Notes: generated from the letters alone by a model not told the origin. Numbered from the stretch's first letter, positions 23,896-36,663 are shown. The stretch: DNA of 64,000 nt from Reticulascus tulasneorum (GCA_001557505.1 LSAX01000003.1:3534001-3598000); one strand, 5' to 3'. Numbers and translations: made by a program.

Positions 23896-25694
23896 ATGGC
23901 TAGTGCCGCCCCGTCAACCCTCGACCAGCGCCCGGTGCTCGCAGAGCGAACCACGAGAGGAGGAAGGAGGCTTCATTATGAGTTGACCGTTCTCCAACAG
24001 CCTGAACGCGCCCGAGCCTGTGGTTCGGGTCAGAAGTGTAAGCCACCGTGACGCGCATTTTGAAGAGTCAAAATGGTTCAGAGTGGGTTCGCTGACAGTT
24101 CCTACCAGCCGCCGCTGACCGTCGACCTGTGGATCCGCCGCCAGTTGTGCAGCTTCGTGTCCTCGAAGGTCCTACTCTCCAGGAGTCCAAGGATATCACC
24201 TTCGTTTACAATGCCAACTTCTTCCTGTATGCCAGCCTGGAGCTCGCCCGCCCCATGGCTCATGGCCGCGTCCAGACTCCGGCTGCCACCTCCCCTCCCG
24301 TCCTGACCGGTATGCCCGTCTCTGGAATGGCCTACCTTGACCGACCGGCCGAGGCTGGTTACTTCCTCTTCCCCGACCTTTCTGTTCGCCATGAAGGTCG
24401 TTACCGACTGGCCTTCCATTTGTACGAGGAGATCAAGGAGGACAGGGACCGCGATACCGAGGCCCCGGCCAGCCATGCCGGACAAGATCCCAACGCCCCG
24501 GATTTGGATGCGTCGTTTGACTGGAGGATGGAGATCAAATCGGTGCCTTTCAACGTCTACAGCGCCAAGAAATTCCCCGGCCTGACTGAGAGCACGACAC
24601 TTAGCCGAACCGTCGCGGAGCAAGGCTGCAGAGTCCGTATCAGACGCGACGTCCGAATGAGACGCCGTGACGGAAAGGGTGGCAATGACTACGAAAATGG
24701 AGAGGATGAATATGCCCGAAGCAGGAGAACCCAGACGCCAGAGTCATCCCAACACGACCAGTACCGTGCCAGGTCGGCCAGCAACGCCAGCGATCACAGA
24801 GCACCGTACGCTCCAGAGCAGCGTCGACAATCTGGTGTGGATGCTTATCAACAACCGCCGCCGCCTCCTCCACCACCCAGCTACGGCGCCGGCCCGGCTT
24901 CGACTTCCAACGTTCATCTGCGATTCGGATCCGATGCGTCCAGCGCACCGTACCCTCCACACCAGTACCCTCAGCCTTCGGCACAACCACCGCCAATCTC
25001 ACCTACGACTCCATACCATTCGAACCACCCGTCGCCATATCAAGCAGCGCCTCCCCAGCCAGGCTATCCCTATGGCAGCAGACCGTCGTCTCAGCAATAT
25101 TCGGCAGGCACTCCTCTGGTTGCTTCGCACGACCCCTATGACCGTCGCTCGTCAGGCGTTCAGATTCCGCCATCCCCGACCCACTACGGCCCCAAGGAAA
25201 TGGACATGAAGAGGGAGCACGAGTACAGGAGAGAATCGGAATACAAGCGGGAACCCGAGTACAAGCTCGAACCCGAGGTGAGGAGAGACTCCCAAATGAC
25301 ACATCCATACGCACCACCACCGCACCCTATGGCTCCATCCCAGGACTCGGCCGGGCATGTCAAGCTGCCGCCTCTTGAGCACATCGCGAGCCAAGTGCCA
25401 CCACCCAGGCTGCCCCCATTGACCCACGACCGGGCTGGACCGATAGAGGCCGGCCCTTCGATTCCTATGCTTTCCGAGCCGGCTCGCGCTGGAGCCAAGC
25501 GTGCTTATGGCCAGACGTTCGTCGAGAACCCACGGCCACTGTACTACGGCCAGCGGCCGGTCGACCCGCATCACATTGCTCACACATCGCGCGCCGCTGC
25601 CTATCTCCAACAAGATGCGACAGTGGATAACCTGACGTACGCACGAGCCGATGGATCGGAAATCCGAAGGCCACAGCCGGAACTCTATCAGTAA
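23896..25694 (+). CDS. veA: Velvet-family developmental regulator VeA
   Basis: Exons are 23896-24037 and 24109-25694 (575 aa, close to the 573 aa of Aspergillus VeA). The intron starts GTAAGC and its removal restores the typical SGQKSAADRRPVDPPPVV run across residues 44-61. The velvet domain covers about residues 20-225, with VLQQPERARACG near 34-45, ESKDITFVYNANFFLYASL, YFLFPDLSVRHEGRYRLAFHL and KKFPGLTEST. Basic clusters RGGRR and RIRRDVRMRRR fit nuclear import. The rest is a disordered Pro/Gln/Tyr-rich tail with a poly-proline run and an imperfect EYKREP repeat near 414-437. VeA partners VelB and LaeA in a light-sensitive complex that couples sexual development with secondary metabolism. 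The promoter region upstream is unusually long. Confidence 0.97.
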
Positions 25695-26816
25695 TAGCTG
25701 GTGTACGACGGGACGGGACTTTGGGGTAGCCGTTTGGCCTGGGGCGTTTCGGCGCGTTGTCCTCTGGGATGTTTGTTTTATCACAGTGGTCAATGATTGG
25801 CGTTTATGGACTCAGCCAGGTCGATGAATCTCGATTGTATATAAGGATCGCGAGCTCCGACTCGAGCAGGCATCTTTGCCTTTCCTTGATACCTTTCCTT
25901 TGTTATTGGACTATGCACGCACATCAAAACACACATTCTCTCGGAGCTCGATTTTTTCTGGTTAGAGCAACGCCGCTTAGCACGGGTTATCATTCTTGCA
26001 CGCTTTCTATAAAATCACATGTGGGACGTGTCTTGGGGGGGAGGGGAGCAGAGTGGGATTGATAGTAGTGAGAACAAAGCAGTGAGCTTTGGTGATGGGG
26101 AGGATCTTGGGGATTGTGAGTGAGCCTTCGGTTGCTTGTTTTAATTTTGACTTGGGAAGCGATTGGGAAATATCACATCAGGTTTACGGGGGTTAAGTTA
26201 TTCTCATGGGAAAGTAGTTAGATCGATTGTCCAATGTGAGAATGAGTCTTGATCAAATACTTGGTTTGTGTTCGTGACACGGGTTATCAAGATGTGTGGT
26301 TGCGTGAGTGACCATGGATGGATCGTGTTAAGATTAGACTCTGCAAAGCACGTCCTGATCCGGCGGTTTCAATAACGCGAGCAGGTAGAAGCGGGGTCAC
26401 GTGTTCTGGTGGGCCCGCGCCGGAAGAGGAAAGGAGGATCAACAAAAGGGTTCGCGTTTAAGCGCGTTTGTCCGAGCAACCTCCCCAAGGCATCCCCGCT
26501 ACCAACAATTACTTTCACACTTGCATTTTTAGTGCTCTGCCCCCCCCCTCTCTCCCTCCCCCATCAGCCAACCGAGGGCACCACCGCCTCAAAACAACAA
26601 GCAATCCCTCATCTCCTGCCAAGCCCAAGTCCAAGTCCAACCAAAGTCCACCAGTTTCTTCTCCATACGGGGGTGAGGAGAGGCAGATGTAGAGCTAAAC
26701 CACCACCAACACCAAGCTTCACACACTCTCAACCTCCACACACTTACACGGGCTCAGCCCGTACATACATGACCAGCACTGCCAGAGGCACAACAAAACC
26801 CTAAACACCAGACATC
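25695..26816. other. Intergenic between veA and an unknown gene
   Basis: No gene seen. The left part is the veA 3' region. The last 300 bp are rich in CT, CCA and CAA tracts, typical of a fungal 5' leader. Confidence 0.5.
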
Positions 26817-28049
26817 ATGGCCTCCCAATTCGGTCCCCTCAACTCCCACCCGGTGAACCGGCCGGACCCAGCAACCACCGCGGCCCAGCGCGCCGCGCAT
26901 TCGAGATTCCTGGAGGGGTCCATGAACGACCGCACCTCGGCCGCGCCGCCGCTCAGCTTCCTCGGCCTCGAGACGGACGAGGACTACACGCGCCAGTTCC
27001 AGCTGAACTACAACTACACGGCGCCCTCGCAGCCCGTCTCGCAACCCACAAGCTACGAGAGGTCGCGGCCGCGGCCTGCCAGCTCGGCGGGCGCGAGCCA
27101 GGCTGGGAAGAAGGGCTTCTTCGGCATGGCGTGGGACGGCGTGCGCGAGAAATTCAGCTTTGCTAGGGCCGGGGGGAAGGCAGAGGAGGAGAAGAGGCCG
27201 GTGAGCTTGGATGGGAAGATTGGCACTGGGCCCGCTGGAGCTGGAGCTGGCGCGGGAATCGGAGGGCCGGAGGGCATGCCGACTCGCGAGGAGATCATGG
27301 CGAACTACCACCAGCTCCTGCAGGACGGTTTCTTCGACTCGCACGCGATCCACTCAACACGTCAACCACCACCCACAGGCTCCTCCGCGCACACATACTT
27401 TACCGCTCAAGCTGGTCGGCCGTCCACATCGACAGACCGGCCACAGTGGCCAATGGCGCCTCCACCCCAGCAGCACTCAGTCCCTCAAACAAACACAAGC
27501 ACAAACACCGACTCCCAACGCGGCATCAAGCGCAACCACGAAGAAGGCGAGGGCGAAACCCAAAAGACAATCAAGAGGCTGCGCAAATCCGCCTCGCGCA
27601 TTGGCGCGGACCTCACCCTCCGCAGACCCGCCACCCGCTCCTCGCAGACGGACAAGCCCCCGCGCAATGGCATCCTCGGCCGGCGCTCCGTCTCGGCCGC
27701 CTCGAACAAGCTGAGCAAGCGCCCCGTCGCGAAAACCGCCATCTCGGGCCCCATGCACCTCTCACAGCCCCCGTCGCCCACCATGTCCAACGGCACGGGC
27801 TTCACACGCTCCTCGACAGACAGCGAGGACCGCCGGATGAACTCCAACGACTCGCTGGGCAGCGGCGTCATGCGCTGGGCCCGCACCAAGAAGAGCGCCG
27901 AACCGCTGCGCGTGCGCCCAGATATGAACCAGGGCATCCCGAGCGTGCCCGTCATCCCCTCGCAGTACAAGCACCGAGGCTATGGCGGCGAGGACGTCGA
28001 GAACGCCATGCGGCCTCCCACGCGATGGCGCGGCCTGCGGCATACCTAG
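26817..28049 (+). CDS. Unrecognised disordered, probably nuclear protein
   Basis: A single open frame of 410 codons begins with ATG in a good context (ATCATGG) after a CT-rich leader. I do not recognise a domain. The N-terminal 170 residues contain two more ordered-looking pieces: LSFLGLETDEDYTRQFQLNYNY near 48-69 and KKGFFGMAWDGVREKFSFAR near 98-117. A TREEIMANYHQLLQDGFFDS stretch at about 156-175 looks like an amphipathic helix. The remainder is Ser/Pro/Thr/Arg-rich and disordered, with basic clusters such as KTIKRLRK that fit a nuclear location. Codon use is GC-rich at third positions like its neighbours, which supports real coding. It is convergent with the Mga2-like gene. The function is unknown; the conserved-looking short pieces suggest a lineage-restricted regulator or adaptor, but that is a guess. 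Confidence 0.72.
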   Translation: MASQFGPLNSHPVNRPDPATTAAQRAAHSRFLEGSMNDRTSAAPPLSFLGLETDEDYTRQFQLNYNYTAPSQPVSQPTSYERSRPRPASSAGASQAGKKGFFGMAWDGVREKFSFARAGGKAEEEKRPVSLDGKIGTGPAGAGAGAGIGGPEGMPTREEIMANYHQLLQDGFFDSHAIHSTRQPPPTGSSAHTYFTAQAGRPSTSTDRPQWPMAPPPQQHSVPQTNTSTNTDSQRGIKRNHEEGEGETQKTIKRLRKSASRIGADLTLRRPATRSSQTDKPPRNGILGRRSVSAASNKLSKRPVAKTAISGPMHLSQPPSPTMSNGTGFTRSSTDSEDRRMNSNDSLGSGVMRWARTKKSAEPLRVRPDMNQGIPSVPVIPSQYKHRGYGGEDVENAMRPPTRWRGLRHT

Positions 28050-29194
28050 CTCTCCTCCTCATCACCGCCATCCTCACTCTTCCAGTCTGAGCGCCCCAAG
28101 TGACCTCGACTACCTGAAGAACAGAGTACCTGCTGAAGAGTGCTGTCCGGACGATATCCACCCAGCTAGGGAATAATACGGGGATGGCCAGGGTGTCTAT
28201 CTTCTTCATTGACGTGTTCACGACTTACGAAATTTTCAAAGCCATGTGTATGAGCAACGGACTTTGCCCGCACCGGAAAACCTGACGGGAGGGGGGGGGG
28301 CCAGTTCAGGGTCGGATCTTCCCAACACTCGTCCCGTCTCGGACAGTTGTTGTCGTGTATGTACGAAATCGGGGATAACCAGGGGTTTGGGAATTATTTT
28401 GTTTTTGCTCTTTTTCTGTATCCTCGCTTTTTGTTGTTGCCTTTCTTCCTTTTCTCCTCTCTTGCATTCTACGCGGGCCTGGCTGGGCTGCTGGATTGAT
28501 AGGTCATATCAGGCTTGGAGGGGGGCATGTGTTTGGCTATTACTGTTCGATTACTACGGTCAAAATGGAATGGAATGCAATGCATAAAACTATTCTTCCT
28601 GGATCTTTCAAAGAAAGAAACTCGTCATTAAACCTGCCCATCATCCACTGAGCCAACTACGCGCGTGAAACATGGAACACGAGGAACTGTCTGCTCAAGA
28701 ATATGGCTTCATCGCAACTACTTTCAAAGTCTCTTTCTCCATGAAGGCGCGCAAAATAAGCTAGTATATACTCGGTACACGCGTTCCATGCCTTTGGAAT
28801 CCGGTAAAAATCCAACAAACAATGAGCTGTGCCTGGCGGCGGTTGATGATCCCATATACCCGTTTCCCTAAACCCCAGTCGTCCTGCTCATAACCACCCA
28901 ATACCTTGTGTTGTAAATGTAAACAAGTGGTCAGCGCCGGCTATGTCTCGCTCGGCCTGCCCTCATGATAACGAAGTTGATTACATCCCGGCCATTCAGT
29001 ACCGGAGACAGCTCGGGCTGGCTCTTAATTTCTCCAGCCCCCACCGGCGGTAGTGTCCTGGAATGGCCATTAAAAATAAGAAGAAGAGTCCCCTCAAGTC
29101 GTTTGCTCCAACCCTATAACTTGTCTCCCCGGAATATTGATAATATGAAGTTACCCCTTTTTCAGTCGCAAAGAAGCGGGTCTTTCTGACAGTA
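28050..29194. other. Intergenic between convergent genes
   Basis: Contains the 3' regions of the unknown gene (+) and the Mga2-like gene (-). T-rich around 28400-28460. No gene or strong hairpin seen. Confidence 0.5.
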
Positions 29195-32100
29195 TCACAA
29201 GATCTCGACAACTCGATCTTGCATGTCCCTCATCATATCTGGTGCCTTCTCAAATCCTGCAACAGATCGCAGGATACTCCAGGCAAAGGCAAAGGTATCC
29301 GGGAATCGGCTGTACAGCATGGCAGCCATAACGAATGTAAGTAGAGGAATCTGGAAGCAGGTTAGTAAATGAGCATCGCTTGAACAGGCTGGAGGCCGAC
29401 TCACCCAAATGAACCACAAATTCATGTCGCTGCTCATTCCCTTGAACTTTGCCTCGTGTGCCCGGAGGAAGTCTTGCTGTTGTTGCCGCGTAATAGCACT
29501 CTTGCGTCCGATCTTCAATATGCTAGGGATTGGCAGCGCACTCGTGGAAGCTTGGCCCGATTCGGCTTCTGCCTCTGCCTCCGTGGTTTGAGTATCGTAC
29601 AACGAGGCGCATTTCATATCTGCTTCCGCGTCAACAGCAGCCTGCGCGGCAGACGCTTGCTTCCTGTCGAGATCCTCTTGTGGGAAGATATCCGAGTAGG
29701 CAGGTGGTGGAGCCGTGCTGTTGCTCATGTACGAAGACAGATCCCACCAGCGATTATCCAGTCCCTTCGGTGCCTCATCGCCGGCAGATCCCGGTCTGGA
29801 TCCAGCTATGCCCGGGACCAACGAAGTGACTCTTCTCATGAAGGGAGCAGAATGCAGGTACGCTTGATAGTCCGGTAGTACGGGCATTTGCGGTAGGTTA
29901 GGGAACTGGGATAGATTCGGGAAATGCAACGCCATTGTCTGCTGGAACTGTTGAATCTGAGCTGCTACCTGGTCTCTCACAGCCGATGCTGCTGCCAGTG
30001 CCGTGGTTGGCGACGCAAGTCCAGCTTGCAACTCGGCTTGTTCTTGAGGAAGGAGATCGGGTTCTGGGCTGAATGTGTGCGCACTACGACGTCGCATGTT
30101 AAGCCACATGTTCTCCTCTTCTTCCTCGTCTTCGAAGTCTCCCGACGAGTATTCAGGGCTTTCTTCCCCGCTTGCAACATGGTCGGACTCGTCAGACATT
30201 GTGAGCGGATCCCAGAGAGATCTCAAGGATGCGGCGCTGCTTGCTCTGCTATGAAGAGACACCCCACTTCGAGATCTAGTGTGCCGCTCACAACGTCGAA
30301 TAGCGCGTAGGACCAATCGAGATCGGGCCACGTCGGCAGGGACAAGGCCAGACAATGCCCTGATTGTTGGATCAGCTCCGACCTGGATGAGCCGGCGAAC
30401 AATCTCGCTGTGGTTGTTCATGGCTGCCAGATGCATCGGTGTGAAGCCTCCCTTATCGCGCAGATCTGGATTAGCGCCTCTAGCGAGAAGACCTGCAACG
30501 AAACGGTTGAAACCTAGGGAGCATGCCAGATGCAGCATAGTCTGACCAGTCGATCGCCGCAAGTCTAATCGGGGAACCCTGGGGCTGTCGTCCAAGTCGA
30601 TGAGCTCCAAGCACTTCAGAAGCTGAGACTCGACGTTCATCTTGAAGCCACCGCTGAATCCGGACCCAGAGAATTGCCCAAGCATAGTGCCCCAGCTGGA
30701 ATCGCCTTCTCCAAGAATCCTTTGGGCGAGCTCCTTCACATCAACCATCTGGCCAGACATCTTGTGTCCAAGGATGGAAAGCGCTGTCCGAATCAGCTTC
30801 TCCTCGTCATCATCAATATACTTGAATATCGGCTGTTGCTTCGTCAAGGATTGGAAGGACTGTGGAGCCTGCGCCTGTTGCTGCTTGAAGGTGACGAAGA
30901 CCGGGCCGGCTACGGGCGAGGGAGGCAGGAGACAGACCAGTGACGACTCTCCCCAGAATGTTGTCGTAGTAGCCTTCTGATCGCCAAACAAGACCTCCAA
31001 TCCCTGGTAGAAGCTTGCACCGAGAATTGTGACTTCAATGCCACCAGACTTGGGTCCTTCGTTCGGGATGATCTTGTGGATGGTTGGTTGTGGTCGAGAC
31101 TGGTTCACTCCCACAGGTAGCGAGTACAGGCTGCTAGCTAGAGCTTGGGAGAACTGGCTTTGCGGCATGGTGTTGATGCTGTTTCTCAGGCCATTCGGAC
31201 TCGGTGCCCGGCTGGGGTGTGTCGAGGTGGGAGCCGAGAACATTGGAATGGCCATATTCTCCATGCTAGCGGAGCGATTGGCGTTGGAGAACATGACCTG
31301 GTCGTTACTGTTGGGGGTGGGCGGTCCCGTAGCGTACGGCTGAGAGATTGACGCTTGCGGCGGACCGTTCTGTGCAAACATGTTGTCTGCGTGTTTAAAG
31401 GTGCTGAGGTTAGGAGTGAACGGTGATGTCGCAGCAGACGGCCCAGCGGATGCTTGGTTGCCAGGGTTTTGAGCGCCGGGCGGTGGCGAGGTATCCAATC
31501 TGGTCATGGTCATTCCAATGGGCAGTCTTGAACTGCTGGCCTTCCGCTTCTTGGATGCAGGGGCGGAGTGCGTTGGGGAAGCAGGACGAGATAGGGAGCG
31601 AGGGTTCGAAGACGCAGAAGACGGGGGATGATTGGCGGTGGATGAGAATGGCGAAGACACCTTGCTGTGCGCTAAGCTCTGGAGATCCGAGCTGGACTGC
31701 GAGAGGCGGAAGGGGCCGCCAGGGGCAGTCAAGGAGCTTGTATCCAACGGGGTGTTCATTAACGGCATCATCGTAGCGTCTGACCCTTGCGGCGATCCCC
31801 CTGCGAGCTGAGCCGGCATGGGATGCGTCTTGTGGTCGTCGGTGATCATGATGGATTGGGACATCTCTTGAGCAACAACACGATCTTGCCAATCCTTGAT
31901 GGTGAGAATGACCTGGAATCCCAGTTTTTCCGCGTGATGTCGGCAATAGCAGGCGATTCGCATAGGCGCGTCAACCTGCATTGCCCCATTGGGCACGACT
32001 GGTTCTGGGCGGCCTGTTATCGTCGCGTCAGTTACGATGCCACTGGGTTGTTGCCACTCCTTGATCTCCTGGGTGTTGAAGACGATGACACGGCGAGACT

Positions 32101-33604
32101 CCTCCCGGTTCCACATCTCTTCCTCTTCCACCTTCTTGATCTTCTTCCTGGCGGCACGCTTCCGCTCTCTCGTGATACACCCAGTGCAAATCCGGACCTC
32201 TCCTCCGTTCTGCGGCCTGTTCTCCTCGTCGTCATCTTCGCTCGCGCATCTGCTATTCGCGAGGGGGAAATGGGTCGCCGCGGCAGCACGTTGGAAAGCC
32301 TTTCGCTTGTTGTCCTCTGATTGCATCGCACTCGTGCATACCAGCATCGTGTACAGCTCAAGCATATCGGGGGATCGTTCTGCGTGAGGCTTCGCGAGCA
32401 ACTTCGGCTTCGAGATCGTATGAGTAGGTAAATGTAACCGTGTGACGCCTGGGGGTAGGGGGAAGAGCGTCATCTTTATGGGTATCTGCGTCTCTACCCG
32501 AGACTTGGAAGGCGTAGGGTGAATGGTCAACTGGCAACGACCGTTCCAAGAGTTGAATTGTGGTTGTGCGTAGAGGGGTAGCTGATGAGGCGAATAAACG
32601 GGAAGGCCATCCCCTGGGAGATATTGGGACAACGGTGCACCGTGGCCCATTGCCTGAGAGGCCATGTCTTGCTTCGACGGCCAGAAACTGTTTCCGTTCA
32701 AGGACCGTACGGACGGCGCATTCGAAAAGTCTGCATGGGTACCTGGCGATGGGGAATTGTTGAACAACGCAGACGGAGATGTCTCGTGGCTGGTGATCAT
32801 ATTCGAAGACATGGGCGAGACTTCTCTAGAGCCAGACGTCTTAAGTCCATTCATAGATTGGGTCAATGAGAATTGCTAAAAGAGGTTAGCGATATATGCC
32901 TTGAGAAGCAATGATGGAGGCAGCATGCTCACCGAATAGTTCTTGCTGTGGCCCTGTGCTCTCTCCTTGCTGGGGGCAAAATTTCGTTGCGGTGTGTTCG
33001 TCTGGATCGTGGGCATCTCTGGAGATTCCATGTTCAAGGCGCCACCTGCGCCATTGGGGCTGCTAGAGGCGCTGTCAAAGTCGAAAGACTCCTCCATGAA
33101 CTTGTCGTCATTGGCGCCGAAGGCGTCCTCGAGGGCCGAGGAGTCGTGGTTCCCAAACATGAAAACGGCGTCATCCTGTCCCGTCATATAACTCGACTGG
33201 TTCCACTCCGGCTTGATCTCGGGTCCATCTGTCATCATTACCTCCCCAGCAGTCAGGGCTGTTCTCGCAGAGGTGGAGCTGCCGGTCCTTTTGGACGAAG
33301 CCGAGTCTGAGGACGAATCCCGGAACGAGTCGATGAAGGAGTCCGGGGAGGTGGCGGCGGGGACGGGCAAGGTCACCAATGTTGCTTGGGGCGATACGAC
33401 CGACTTCGGGTCGTGCAGTCGTGATGGATTGAAGGCGGGGAGGGTGTCTGGGTCTATCGACAGATCAAGGTTTGGGAGTGGGCTCGAGGCGCCGAGGGGA
33501 TCGTAGTCGTCGTTCATGAATTCACTGCCATCGAAGTCGTTGGCGGACATTCCTGAGGCGGCAAACAGAGGGCTGGCACCACTACTGGTACCAGCAGTCG
33601 TCAT
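29195..33604 (-). CDS. IPT/ankyrin membrane-anchored transcription factor, Mga2/Spt23-like
   Basis: Exons on the minus strand are 33604-32933, 32875-29405 and 29350-29195 (1432 aa). Introns are 57 and 54 bp; the second has a CTAAC signal and no in-frame stop. The acidic N-terminal part (1-224) is followed by NYSQFSLTQSMNGLKTSG across the first junction. An IPT/TIG domain starts near residue 820 (IHKIIPNEGPKSGGIEVTI), and ankyrin repeats lie at about 995-1080 (TMLHLACSLG, TPMHLAAMNNHSEIVRRLI). A C-terminal hydrophobic anchor begins near 1378 (LWFIW, then IPLLTFVMAAMLY). This order matches yeast Mga2/Spt23, ER-anchored precursors released by Rsp5 ubiquitylation and proteasomal processing to activate fatty-acid desaturase and hypoxic genes. 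A PPAY motif at 1281-1284 could bind Rsp5. Family assignment is strong; the processing is inferred. Confidence 0.91.
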
Positions 33605-33786
33605 ATCCAGAGGGAGGCACGATTGAGGGGGTAGTTGGATCTCGACGACAGAAGAGGTGTGTAGTGTGGTGGTGAGAAGTTCGGCCTAGAGGTAGTAGAG
33701 GAGGAGGTTTGTGGGGAAAAAGACGGCCTGGGCAGTGGAGCGGGGGGCCCACTTGGAACTTGTGGTTCTCTCTGTGTCTCTCGCTA

Positions 33787-33803
33787 TCTCTCTCTCTCTC
33801 TCT
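33787..33803. repeat. (TC)n microsatellite in the Mga2-like leader
   Basis: An uninterrupted TC run about 185 bp upstream of the start codon of the Mga2-like gene. On the coding strand it is a GA run. Confidence 0.8.
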
Positions 33804-34608
33804 AATTGCTGGGACGTGAAATGAGAGGTACCACAAAACAACAACAGGTGATAAGAACAGTCAAGTGAAAATGACGCCTAGATGTCCATGATGGTCGCAA
33901 AACGGTTTCTCAGCTAGAAAGGTCCCCCGGTGATATGTGAGTTGCCAGTCCGCGACAAGCCCTAAGGATTGGCAGTTCGTTTTGGTGGTGGTCGAGGCGG
34001 TATGAATGTCTCAACGCGGCTCGTCTCTCTCTCTGATGGGGGCGGTGACTCGGAATTTTTGGCGAGCAGGGGCGGGGGGGTCACCGATCGACGGCCGATT
34101 TCTATCTCGTCTCGTTTATTATTGTCGAATATGCAGCCACCGATGACGGGGGAGGCGAAGGGAAACTCTCGCGGCAAGTAAGTTAAAACGGGGTTTCGGT
34201 CGCAAGGGAGAGGGAGACAGAGGATGTCGTTTAATTTTCGGTCTTGGGGCTTGCGTGTATGTGTGAACCCGCGTCCAACAAGGTGAGTGTGGGAAGTGAA
34301 GTGAGATCTGGAGTGGAGGTTACTGCAGGTTTCTTGGCCGTGTGTCTGTCCGTCTGTCTCTCGCTGACCATTGACTTAACTACCTACTTACTTCGGCCCT
34401 TGTTAGCTACCAAGTATTAGACCCTGCCTAGCTATCGTAGTACGGATGAAAAAAATGCTGTTTCCCTTCCAGCCAATTTTCCCATCATCCTGGAGCAGAG
34501 GCGACACCAACCTCGAAAAACCTGTCGGTGGCAGGGGACGGAGCAGGGTAGCATCCAATTGAACCGCTGGGAAATATCGGCTACGGCTAGTGCATATGCG
34601 TGGGTCTG

Positions 34609-34613
34609 CGTGT

Positions 34614-34648
<35 letters not shown>
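34609..34648. repeat. (GT)n microsatellite
   Basis: About 40 bp of GT repeats with one imperfect unit, roughly 1 kb upstream of the Mga2-like start. Confidence 0.85.
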
Positions 34649-36663
34649 GCGTCCTTTTCTTTTGTCGAAGCAAGTTGCGTGATGCCCACGCTACGGACAT
34701 GTGTATACAAAATTGCTTCCACCTACCTAGGCATTAGCAGGGAGGTCCACCACAGTGCACCACGTACACCACCACCCACTGCAGGCAGATGCTATCAACA
34801 CTACTGAGGCAAGGTATGGGAACGTATTAGTGCACAGTAGTTAGGCCACTACAGGCCCCTTTCCCAGGCCCCGGATCGCAGTGACAGTGCGCAGGCCCAG
34901 TTCGCCAAGCGGGCGGATGACCCGGTGCCCCAACATCACGAGATCCATACACAGTGTGGAGAACGGTCACGTTTGGGGGCAATCCTGATGTCAGGATAGC
35001 TGGGAAACCTTGCTTCCAGGCGCCACGCCAATCTACCACCTGTGGGCCCTCCCTCCTCTGATCCATCAACTGATGGTGGTGGGGTAAACCCCTTCTGAAA
35101 TGCCGCTAACCGCCTTGTAAAATCCACACACTGTACCGGCCGTCGTCATCCATCCCATCCGGTCCCGCCAACCAAGGACCCAACCTTCTCGAACTTACGC
35201 AACCTCTTCCCCAATCGACGGATGTACGTGGTCACGGAGATGGCGCGCTGCAACTTGGCCTCTTCCTAAACCCCAACGGCGTTGCCGGACTCTCCGCTCT
35301 CTGTTTTCTGTCAATCTGTCCTGTATAAGACGGTATAGTCTCCCAACGAACCTGTCCTGTTGCCTAAGAGACTTCCAAGCCTACCCGGACGGAGTTCAGC
35401 CGGGAGGCTCGTGGCCACTCAAGTCGCCATCGCGACATTCAATCCATTAATACCATCCCGCAACATCGGTCTTGATCGGTCGTCGCCCTCCCTCCACTCC
35501 CTTGGCCACCAACAAGAAAACATGCTCACAATTGTCTGCCTGTCATTGGCCTGGCCCCTCGGCTGTGCCTCTATAGAACACACATCCTCCCCATATCGCG
35601 TTGTTGATGCCGTAGATTACCATCGCAGCTGAGCCCAATCCCAAAGTCGGCCAGAAGAGGGTTTCCCGGTTGCGCTCGCATCTTGCAACGGCAGAAGACG
35701 GGACCGCGATAGCGTGGTGGTGCATTACTTGCAGGACTGCTGCAAGGACGATAGCCAGTTGATAGGCTGCGCGTTCCGCATCCAGGAACAGAGTTGATAT
35801 CGATGCAACCCTTGTCGTGGTTTCGTATCTAGATTGTGTCGCCTTTTTAGCAGGCTCCAATCGGCCAATCTACCTACATAGCTCGCTTCACGTCGTGATT
35901 CCGTCATGTCCTCGTCCCGTCCAAGCCGCAAGCTCGCCCTGCCTCCCTGATCAGCCCGACATCGCTACATCTCTCGCCCGAAATAAAAATAAAACATCCG
36001 ATTCCAAGCATCAGAGCCTCGCTCTTTTAGATCTCATGCAGTAGTGTAACCCGGAGGAATACGTCAAACTCACCTTCTACATAGACCCATAGCTTTGCAA
36101 TTGCTCATCAGCATAGTCGCCATGATCATGTTCGTTGTCAAGTTTCATACACCACCGATTGATTCACACTCGACTAGTCGTCTTACATAGGAACAGCGTA
36201 CAGAGAGTCGCAATGCACAGGTTTCAAGATGCCGTCTGAAGACCCCTCTATAATTGAAATCTGGAAACTAGCTACACACCACTTAGGAAAAGATACTGTA
36301 AAGCATTGTCCAATCTCATGTCGTCCGTCCGTCAGCCCTCATGCCTCCCGCCTCACATCGTTCCAAGATCTCCGAGGCGCGCCACTCAGCTTCATTCATT
36401 TCAAACGCTCTCGGCGAACATCGGAACTCAAAGAACAAAATTTCATCACTGACAAACCATTGACTCACAACCATCTACTTAGACAAACCTATGCGATTGC
36501 TCAGATAAGGCGTTTCCATAGGCGAGTACGAAGTCCAGCGCAGGACAAGCCTGCCCATCGCTCTCATTGGCACTAGTGCCGCCACCATCTATTTTGCCTA
36601 AACGTCCCTTATCAAGAACTATGCAGCCTTACTAAAAACCGTTTGCATCAGCTACACCTCGCA

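Larger units (their letters stand above)
33605..36663. other. 3-kb upstream region of the Mga2-like gene
   Basis: No gene recognised. It holds a CT repeat (about 33787-33803), a GT repeat (34609-34648) and many short ORFs without family likeness. The NHA-type antiporter gene ends at 36664. Confidence 0.5.
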
